From NCBI GenBank assembly GCA_963834365.1, contig CAWIBS010000014.1:1-63409 (forward strand): a DNA stretch of 63,409 bases. Reading direction: 5' to 3'. Source of the stretch: CAWJAP01 sp963834365 (GTDB taxonomy: Bacteria; Acidobacteriota; Vicinamibacteria; Vicinamibacterales; Vicinamibacteraceae). A program made the position numbers and the translations under genes. This document shows, one piece after another, positions 57,405 to 63,409 of this stretch. Position 1 is the first letter of the stretch. Every line of letters begins with the position of its first letter. The notes beneath the pieces are model-generated. The model did no database searches and was not told the origin of the DNA. It worked only from the letters and a program-made list of their open reading frames with translations.

Positions 57405-59699
57405 TCAGGTCGCCGGGTGGCGGAACATGCGGCCAACACCGAGGTACGTTCGCCAGCGTCCGTCGAAGCTCCACGAGCCGGCAAAGACGACAGGACCGAC
57501 AATCGTGTCCATCACGAGTCCAACACCGCCGTTCACTTTCCAGCCGGCGCGGTCCCACTCGTCAAACGCATCCGCACTCTCGAGCCATCCGCCGGCGAAG
57601 ACTGCACCGCCCATGAAATCAGGCAGCCGGCCGACGCGCCTGAGGTATCCGGCTGTCGCAACGTAATAGTGAGCCCCCCTGAGCTCGCCGGTGTCGTAGG
57701 CGCCGAGCCGGAACGGTGCACCGAGTAAGAACTCATTCGTCGGCAATGGTGCCGAGTCGAAGGATGTGCCGACCCCGCCGTACACGAAGACGCGATTCGG
57801 AGGACCGATGCTCCAAAAGCGATTCGCGGCGGCGGACAGCTGAGTCAGGCCCGTGTCGACGTCGAGCGTTTCGCCGCGTACCGTGAGGTCGGGGCCGCTG
57901 AAGATGTGGGTGAGTCGCACGTGCGACACCACGCCACCAGCTGGGACAACGGGACTGTCCTGCGTATCCAGCCGCCAGACAAGATCTCCGACCGTCTCCT
58001 TCCCCCGCAGTTCGGGGGAGCCAGGGTCCCCGACCTCGATGGACACGGTCGTATCCCCCACGTAGGCACCGATGCGCACATCGCTGTGCGCGCCCAGGTT
58101 CACACCGGCATTCAGGCCGATCCGCGCCAGCCTCTGCTTGTAGCGCGCAAGGACTGCGTCGTCGTCAATCAGGTCGAACGTCATGCGTCCAACACCCGCG
58201 TACGGCGCGACGAACAGCGGCGTCGGCCCAATCGGGCGATAGAGCTCGATCCCGAGGCTGGGATCCGATCCCACCGTGCCGTCCACTCGCAGCTCCGAAC
58301 CCGATCCGACCGTGTCAAACGCCAGATAGCGGGCCGTCGCCGTGATGCGGAAGTCCCTCGAGGTCGTGTTCTCCAGGTTGATTCCCAGCATCATGAACGG
58401 CGGCGCATAGGGCTTGACGCGTCCCCGCACGAGTAAGCCCGGTCCACGCGCGGTGTCGTGCGTGAGGCGCCAGGTCACCGTCTGGTAGCGATCCAGCCCC
58501 ATGATGACGGCGATGTCGCGCTCCACTGCCGCCGGATCCAGCGGCGCGCCGACGTGGGGCGCGAGCAGCACGTTCAGTCGTCGTGCGTCACTCGTAACGA
58601 AGCCATCCAACTCTACGAACGTTGGCGCCGGCAGATCGGTGCGCCGTCGCGCCTGACGGGCGCGCCGCCACGTGTCGTAGTCACCTTCGCTGATGGCGAG
58701 CGGCAGCAACTGATCGCGCATGCTCTCTGCGGCGCGGTAGCCCTCTTCGATCAGCGCACCAGCCCGGCGCCAGTCGAGCGATCCGTACTCATGGAGCGGG
58801 ATGTTGATGACGACATCGGCTGCCGCGAGTGCGCGCCTGGTCGATGCCCGCATCATCGCGTCGAGCGTATCGCTCGCGACCCCAAACATCGTGTAGGTGA
58901 CACCTTCGCGATCGGACAGATCGCCGACGTTGACGGCAACGACACGGTCGGCGCCCATCGCCTTGACGATGTCCGCGGGCACGTTGTTCATCGTGCCGCC
59001 GTCGATCAGCACCTGCCCATTCAGCTCCACGGGAGGAAAGATCAGCGGCAGGGACATCGTGGCCCGCATCGCATCGGCAAGCGATCCTGTGCGCAGCACA
59101 ACGGGTTGAGCCGATAGTAGGTCGACCGCGACCGTTCGAAACGGCGTCGGCAGGTCGTCGAAGTCCTCGACGCCGAAGTAGGGAGCCGCGATCCGGCCGA
59201 GGAGCAATTCCACGTATTCCCCGTCGTTCAACGCTGCGGGTGGCACGATGCCGCCTCTCAGGCCGAACTCGAGACGCGACGGATACGCGCGGGCGTCGGC
59301 CTTGCGGCGGATGTTCTTGTGGGCAAAGGACGATGCGCCAAATAGTTGATCCCAGTCGAGCGAGGCGATGAAGTCCTCCAGCTCGCGTGCATCCATCCCG
59401 CTGGCAAACGCGCCTCCGACCAGGCCTCCCATGCTCGTCCCGGCCGCCGCATCGATCGGAACGCGGTGCTCCTCGAGCCAGCGGATGATACCGACGTGCG
59501 CGATCCCACGGGCGCTGCCTCCACCGAACGCCACCCCGACGGTCGATCTCCCCGACACCCGTACCGGGCGCGGGCTCGCTGTCGCCTCATCGGCTGCGGT
59601 TGGACGCGGCACGACGCGCTGGAGCGGGGCAGCACATGCTGCACACAGTGCCGGCACGAACACCAGGAGGAGCGGTAACCGCCGACGGATTGGCCACAT
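57405..59699 (-). CDS. Patatin-like phospholipase with C-terminal outer-membrane barrel (PlpD-like)
   Basis: A 764-residue protein. A signal with Cys (ALCAAC) may be lipid-modified, though the residue three before it is atypical. The patatin domain has the oxyanion loop GGGSARGIAHVG, nucleophile GTSMGG (near residue 90) and the dyad Asp in DGGTMNNVP. The second half (from about residue 400) has a POTRA-like start and many beta strands ending in RMFRHPAT, like Omp85 surface proteins. This layout fits type V-secreted phospholipases. Substrate lipid unknown. Confidence 0.88.
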   Translation of the reverse strand: MWPIRRRLPLLLVFVPALCAACAAPLQRVVPRPTAADEATASPRPVRVSGRSTVGVAFGGGSARGIAHVGIIRWLEEHRVPIDAAAGTSMGGLVGGAFASGMDARELEDFIASLDWDQLFGASSFAHKNIRRKADARAYPSRLEFGLRGGIVPPAALNDGEYVELLLGRIAAPYFGVEDFDDLPTPFRTVAVDLLSAQPVVLRTGSLADAMRATMSLPLIFPPVELNGQVLIDGGTMNNVPADIVKAMGADRVVAVNVGDLSDREGVTYTMFGVASDTLDAMMRASTRRALAAADVVINIPLHEYGSLDWRRAGALIEEGYRAAESMRDQLLPLAISEGDYDTWRRARQARRRTDLPAPTFVELDGFVTSDARRLNVLLAPHVGAPLDPAAVERDIAVIMGLDRYQTVTWRLTHDTARGPGLLVRGRVKPYAPPFMMLGINLENTTSRDFRITATARYLAFDTVGSGSELRVDGTVGSDPSLGIELYRPIGPTPLFVAPYAGVGRMTFDLIDDDAVLARYKQRLARIGLNAGVNLGAHSDVRIGAYVGDTTVSIEVGDPGSPELRGKETVGDLVWRLDTQDSPVVPAGGVVSHVRLTHIFSGPDLTVRGETLDVDTGLTQLSAAANRFWSIGPPNRVFVYGGVGTSFDSAPLPTNEFLLGAPFRLGAYDTGELRGAHYYVATAGYLRRVGRLPDFMGGAVFAGGWLESADAFDEWDRAGWKVNGGVGLVMDTIVGPVVFAGSWSFDGRWRTYLGVGRMFRHPAT

Positions 59700-59748
59700 A
59701 GTCGCTACGCGTCCGATGATCCTTCTCGCCCCTTGTGCCGTTCATCGG

Positions 59749-60324
59749 CTACTTGGGGTTCGTCTTCGTGATCTTGTTCCCTTGAATCCCGACGCCGCCC
59801 ATGAGGCCCTTCTGATCAAAAACGACCGCATAGATGTCGGCTTTGAGTGTCGTCGTGGTGAGGTTCTTCGCCGTTCCCTTGTTGACAACGACAAGGCTCG
59901 GGCCCAGGCCCACCTCGAACCCGCTTGCTTTGTTGAGCGACTGTATCGCCGTGTCGTTCATCAAGAACAACGCGTAGCCATAGGTTTGAGCCCCGGCCTG
60001 AAGGCCATAGGACGCGCCGGTGGTGTTGTAGAAGCCCACTGGCTTGTCGTCCCTCAACAGCGTGCCGCTGCCGCGCTGGCCGCCGATCCCGAATCCGGCT
60101 TTCGTGATCTTCGGGAACACAAGGATCGCGTGTGCCTTTTCGCCCAGTATCTTGGCGTCCGGCACCTTCTCATAGAACGATGCCAGGGCGTCCTGGGCAT
60201 TCTTGGCGCGCTGCTCCGGCTTCTCCAGCTTCTCCTGTTGCTCTGGCTGCTCTTGAGCGGCAAGTGTGTATGGCAACGCCAGCCACGCGCCGATGATGAC
60301 GACAACCAAACCATTCACTGACAT
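59749..60324 (-). CDS. SYLF/YSC84 lipid-binding domain protein, secreted
   Basis: A 191-residue protein with signal peptide (VVIIGAWLALPYTLAAQ) and a Glu/Gln-rich linker. The SYLF domain begins KAHAILVFPKITKAGFGIGG and contains GFYNTTGASYGLQAGAQ and the ending DIYAVVFDQKGLMGGVGIQG. SYLF domains bind phosphoinositides or other lipids in eukaryotes, and bacterial ones are envelope-located. Overlaps none; it is 49 bp upstream of the patatin gene. Confidence 0.9.
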   Translation of the reverse strand: MSVNGLVVVIIGAWLALPYTLAAQEQPEQQEKLEKPEQRAKNAQDALASFYEKVPDAKILGEKAHAILVFPKITKAGFGIGGQRGSGTLLRDDKPVGFYNTTGASYGLQAGAQTYGYALFLMNDTAIQSLNKASGFEVGLGPSLVVVNKGTAKNLTTTTLKADIYAVVFDQKGLMGGVGIQGNKITKTNPK

Positions 60325-60411
60325 GGCAAACGTCCTTTCGAATACCGATCCACACTCGACTCATCATGCTGGTCCGCAAAGGCTCATGCCCGGTTCCTCA
60401 CCGCGCACGTC

Positions 60412-60900
60412 CTATCGCTTCACAGGCACCAGTGGAATCTCGGACGCGAGCGACACATTGACGATGGCATCGAGCTTGTTCTCGATTTGGAAGAAGCGCG
60501 CTGCCTTTTGGCCAGGCAGCACCGCACGAATCTTCGGAACATGCTTCTCACGCACGGCCACCCTGTCGCGATCGATCCCGAGCAGGTCGTTGAAAAATGC
60601 ATCGGCCTTCGTGTCGGTCATCGTCTCGAAGCTGGCGGCGTAGGCGGCGATCAGCTTGGCCATGCGGTCGCCGAGCTTCTCGACCTCACCGCGATACTCT
60701 TTGTAAGCTGGCCAGAAGGCCTGCGCCTCTCCTTCGGTGAGCGGCAGATTGGCCGCGACAACAGCCTGCCGATCCGCTTTGAGATCGGCCTGCAGCTGCT
60801 GGATGGCGGTCCACTGGTCAACTTGCTGCGCGCGGGCCGCGTAGGGCATGGCCAGGATGGCCAGGCTGCATAGACCTGCGACAAACACTGCCTTTCCCAT
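60412..60900 (-). CDS. Helical periplasmic protein of unknown function
   Basis: A 162-residue protein with signal peptide (AGLCSLAILAMPYAARAQ). The rest is helical and charged (LPLTEGEAQAFWPAYKEYRG), without Cys, and ends FFQIENKLDAIVN. It resembles a family of secreted Acidobacteriota proteins by memory, not by search. It sits between the barrel and SYLF genes and is probably co-transcribed. Confidence 0.7.
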   Translation of the reverse strand: MGKAVFVAGLCSLAILAMPYAARAQQVDQWTAIQQLQADLKADRQAVVAANLPLTEGEAQAFWPAYKEYRGEVEKLGDRMAKLIAAYAASFETMTDTKADAFFNDLLGIDRDRVAVREKHVPKIRAVLPGQKAARFFQIENKLDAIVNVSLASEIPLVPVKR

Positions 60901-60960
60901 GGCTACTGATCCTTTCTCTGATCCTGATCACCCAACGGCGTCAGTCGAGGCGCGGGCTCG

Positions 60961-61617
60961 CTAGAATCGAAAATTAATCCCGCCGGCCAGCTCGAACTGG
61001 TTCGCATACTTTGCCTCGCCCGCGAGGTAGCAGCCGTAGAACGGATCGCACCACCAGCCGGCGGCCTCCGACCTGATATAGGTCGGGGTCCATCGCCCCT
61101 CGAGGCTGATCCCGAAGGCCGGTTGCGGATAGATTTTCAGGCCAGCCGCAGCGGTCCAGGAGAATTGCGTATCGCCTGGAATGTCCTGCTGCACGTTCGT
61201 CGCAGTAACGCTGACCGTGCCGTACTGCGTGGCTCCCAGCCCGAAAAGCAGGTACGGCCGCGCGGTAGCCTCGACGTCGCCGAAGTTGAATGAATAATAG
61301 CCGTGATAGTTGTGCAGCTTGATATCTCCGAGCTTGGCGGTCGTCGTGCCGCCGACTTCGAGATCCGTGGCCTGCTGGTTGTAGAGGAAGCCGATTTCCG
61401 AATTCTCGCCGGCGAAGAAGCCAAATCGCAGTCCCCACGAGAAGGCGTCTTTCGGGTCGATCCGGTCGAACGTTCCGACGCCAGGCACCGGGACGGCAGT
61501 TCCGCTCACGCCCTCACTGAAGGTCCAGCCAACTGTTCCACTGACTTCGGCACGCTGAGCGGAAGCGCTCGCGGCCATCACCATCATCGTCATCAGGAAG
61601 ACACACGTTCGAAGCAT
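60961..61617 (-). CDS. Outer-membrane beta-barrel protein
   Basis: A 218-residue barrel with signal peptide (CVFLMTMMVMAASASAQ). Alternating strands (GWTFSEG, RFGFFAGENSEIGFLYNQQA, NYHGYYSFNFGD) lead to a terminal Phe (FELAGGINFRF), the Omp85-recognition end. ATG 61617 has AGGAG upstream. A sigma-54 promoter lies only 38 bp upstream of the start. It is the first gene of a likely five-gene run. Function unknown. Confidence 0.88.
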   Translation of the reverse strand: MLRTCVFLMTMMVMAASASAQRAEVSGTVGWTFSEGVSGTAVPVPGVGTFDRIDPKDAFSWGLRFGFFAGENSEIGFLYNQQATDLEVGGTTTAKLGDIKLHNYHGYYSFNFGDVEATARPYLLFGLGATQYGTVSVTATNVQQDIPGDTQFSWTAAAGLKIYPQPAFGISLEGRWTPTYIRSEAAGWWCDPFYGCYLAGEAKYANQFELAGGINFRF

Positions 61618-61654
61618 GGCTTCATCTCCTTCACGACACGTGCGCATCGTCAAG

Positions 61655-61669
61655 GCAAGATGTCGGCCA
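61655..61669 (-). promoter_or_regulatory. Sigma-54 (-24/-12) promoter for the barrel gene
   Basis: On the minus strand the sequence TGGCCGACATCTTGC has GG at -24 and GC at -12 with exact 10-base spacing, matching TGGC-N8-TTGC. The start codon is 38 bp downstream of its end. The adjacent upstream gene encodes a sigma-54 activator. Confidence 0.8.
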
Positions 61670-61771
61670 GAGCCAACAGACCGGGTCGTGCAGGGTAGGG
61701 CGTGCGGAAGCTGCAGATATCGTGAATACGTGCGCCGTACGAGGCCAGCCGATCACCGCACGGCGGCCGGA

Positions 61772-61803
61772 CACCCGAAATATCACAGGTCACCCGAAAT
61801 GTC
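61772..61803 (-). promoter_or_regulatory. Two direct repeats, possible activator binding sites
   Basis: CACCCGAAATATC (61772-61784) and CACCCGAAATGTC (61791-61803) differ at one base and have a 19-bp period. They lie about 100-135 bp upstream of the -24 box, a usual place for sigma-54 activator sites, and directly after the activator gene's stop codon. Confidence 0.65.
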
Positions 61804-61839
61804 GGGGGCTCTCACTGGCAGCCGGGCGCTGCTCCTGGC

Positions 61840-63409
61840 TTAACTCGTTGGGCGCTGGATCTTCAGCTTCGCCATGCGACTTTCGAGCGTGCTCGGCTTC
61901 ATGGCGAGCAGCTCCGCCGCGCCACCGGCGCCTCGCACCCGCCACTTCACCCGCTCCAGCACCGCGCCGATGTGGTCGCGCTCGACGTCGACGAGCGCGA
62001 GGCGCGCATGGTCGGGCCCTACAGACAGCGTCGGCAGCTCGATCCTCAAGCGCGGTCCAGTGGCAACAATCACGGCCCGCTCGACGACGTTGCGCAGCTC
62101 GCGGACGTTTCCCGGCCACGGATAGCGCTGCAGCGCGAGCATGCTGTCTTTCGAGACCGACTCGATCGGCTTGCCGAACGTCTGGCTGAACTCGTCCACG
62201 AAGCTCCACACGAGCATGGGAATGTCGTCCGGACGCTCGCGCAGGGGCGGAACACGAATCGGAAACACATTCAGACGGTAATAGAGGTCCTGGCGGAAGG
62301 TGCCCTGCGCGATGCCTTTCTCCAGATCGCGGTTGGTCGCCGCCACGATGCGAATGTCCACGTTGATCGGCTTTGTGCTGCCGAGGCGTTCGATCTGACG
62401 CTCCTGCAGCACGCGCAGGAGCTTGATCTGCATCTCCACCGGGAGATCGCCGATCTCGTCAAGAAAGAGTGTCGACTTGTCCGCGACTTCGAACCGGCCC
62501 GCCTGGCTCGAGAGCGCGCCCGTGTACGCGCCCTTCTCACGGCCGAACAGCTCGCTCTCGAGGAGGGCGGACGGGATAGCCGAGCAGTTGACGCGGACCA
62601 TCGGGCGGTTCCGTCTCGGGCTCAGGTCGTGAATCTGCGACGCGAACAGTTCCTTGCCGGTGCCCGTCTCCCCGAGGAGCAGCACCGTCGCTCCCGTGCG
62701 CGCCACCTGGCTGGCCTGGTCGAGCGCGTGTCGCAGAGTCTGGCTCGCGCCCACTACCAACGCCGACGGCTGCAAGGTCCTCACCTCACGCCGAAGGTAG
62801 TCGTTCTCGCTCACGAGCTCGTCGCGACGGTGCTCGACCTCCTCGATTTCGGCCCGGCTGGCGCGAAGCGCTGCGTCCTGCCTGCTCCGCTGCAGCGCGC
62901 CGCCGATGCAGCCCGCCAGGAGCCGCGCGCGATCCAGTGCCGGCGCGTGCCAGTCGCGGACCCGGTGGACGCTGCCGACTACGATCGCGCAGACGCCACG
63001 GTCGACGATCCTGACTGGAACGGCGAGCATCGACGACAGACCGCTCCGGCGGGCATACTCCCGTTCGGCCTGCGCTTCCATCGGCAGGTCCTCGAACCGT
63101 GACACCGTAACCACCTCGTGGTTCAGAAGCCGGCACGAAAGCCATCGCCAGCTCGCCGGCTCGACGTCGACGAGCGGGTCCTCGAGTCCCGGACGCTGCC
63201 GCGAGTGCGACGTGTGAACCGTGCCGTCCTCGTTGAATTCGACAACCGTGCTGCGATCGGCATGCATCGCGAGGCACACCTGTTCGAGCGCAAAGTCCAG
63301 TGCGGGCGCGAGCTGTTCGGGTTCGAGTGACGCGAGTCGCGTAGAGACGCTCGTCAACAGGCGCTCGAACCCCAGCCCGTCGTCGACTGCTGTCGCTCGT
63401 GATGAGAAT
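61840..63409 (-). CDS. Sigma-54-dependent transcriptional activator, GAF-AAA+-Fis (5' partial)
   Basis: About 522 residues visible; the reading frame continues past the right edge (the upstream codons read GFERLL, a family N-terminus), so its start may lie just outside. Domains in order: GAF sensor (about 63,350-62,900), linker coiled coil (RDELVSENDYLRRE), AAA+ with Walker A GETGTGKE, the sigma-54 contact loop GAYTGA (usually GAFTGA), Walker B FLDEIGDL and the second-region motif NRDLEKGI. A Fis-type C-terminal helix-turn-helix (LLAMKPSTLESRMAKLKIQR) ends the protein. It is the probable regulator of the barrel gene next to it. Confidence 0.95.
   Translation of the reverse strand, partial: FSSRATAVDDGLGFERLLTSVSTRLASLEPEQLAPALDFALEQVCLAMHADRSTVVEFNEDGTVHTSHSRQRPGLEDPLVDVEPASWRWLSCRLLNHEVVTVSRFEDLPMEAQAEREYARRSGLSSMLAVPVRIVDRGVCAIVVGSVHRVRDWHAPALDRARLLAGCIGGALQRSRQDAALRASRAEIEEVEHRRDELVSENDYLRREVRTLQPSALVVGASQTLRHALDQASQVARTGATVLLLGETGTGKELFASQIHDLSPRRNRPMVRVNCSAIPSALLESELFGREKGAYTGALSSQAGRFEVADKSTLFLDEIGDLPVEMQIKLLRVLQERQIERLGSTKPINVDIRIVAATNRDLEKGIAQGTFRQDLYYRLNVFPIRVPPLRERPDDIPMLVWSFVDEFSQTFGKPIESVSKDSMLALQRYPWPGNVRELRNVVERAVIVATGPRLRIELPTLSVGPDHARLALVDVERDHIGAVLERVKWRVRGAGGAAELLAMKPSTLESRMAKLKIQRPTS

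Noticed and set aside
1..63409. tRNA, rRNA, integrase, transposase or att sites
   Set aside because: None recognised by eye in the sequence or in the reading frames; the mosaic joins have no flanking repeats or mobile genes.

Overview
The window is high-GC bacterial DNA that reads as a mosaic of at least three genomic sources, so it is probably a metagenomic or long-read assembly with chimeric joins rather than one continuous chromosome. Block A (1 to about 6,180) looks actinobacterial: an HtrA serine protease divergent from an OmpR-type response regulator and its sensor kinase, a DUF885 metallopeptidase, a lipoprotein and a VapBC toxin-antitoxin pair. Block B (about 6,180 to 32,735) looks like Acidobacteriota (Vicinamibacteria-like): TonB-dependent receptors, Gfo/Idh/MocA oxidoreductases, DUF1080, and a PadR regulator with an ADOP-type FtsX permease. 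Block C (about 33,450 to 42,340) looks like a gammaproteobacterium (Steroidobacter-like guess). Block D (about 42,400 to 63,409) looks acidobacterial again. B and C are separated by about 600 bp of near-pure C/T low-complexity sequence. The other joins fall inside truncated genes: a CoxS fragment, a WrbA-like flavodoxin without its N-terminus, and the first part of a propeller-type sensor. Single-base frameshifts are frequent in A and B and occasional in C and D, and most look like sequencing errors.

Block B holds several recognisable systems. There is a broken molybdenum-hydroxylase operon (coxM, truncated coxS) beside its maturation genes mocA and xdhC. A carbohydrate locus follows: a TonB receptor with a carboxypeptidase-like N-terminal domain, DUF1080 and two Gfo/Idh oxidoreductases, suggestive of 3-keto-glycoside processing. 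Next is a compact arsenic locus: arsC plus an MFS transporter on the minus strand, and a MarR-type regulator, arsM and arsN2 on the plus strand. A 13-bp motif occurs in both control regions of this locus (TTGTTACTAGCAA and TTGTCAGTAGCAA), so the regulator probably controls all three transcripts. After it come a YVTN-like beta-propeller, an FG-GAP repeat protein with a recently duplicated domain, a second TonB receptor, a nitronate monooxygenase and the PadR/ADOP pair.

Block C carries an S41 peptidase, a CGNR-type regulator divergent from an alpha/beta hydrolase (with nested inverted repeats covering the ribosome binding site), an ECF sigma factor with a cupin anti-sigma factor, a small HExxH protein and a penicillin acylase-type Ntn hydrolase.

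Block D carries a 2,137-residue subtilisin-like surface protease, a MocR regulator, a DinB-like protein, a metallo-beta-lactamase-fold hydrolase, a vanadium-haloperoxidase relative, a winged-helix/TPR protein, and an envelope gene run on the minus strand (outer-membrane barrel, helical periplasmic protein, SYLF protein, patatin with a predicted barrel, metallophosphoesterase). The first gene of this run has a textbook sigma-54 promoter (TGGC-N8-TGC spacing) and two tandem upstream repeats lying directly next to a gene for a sigma-54 activator. No rRNA, tRNA, CRISPR array or insertion sequence was recognised.
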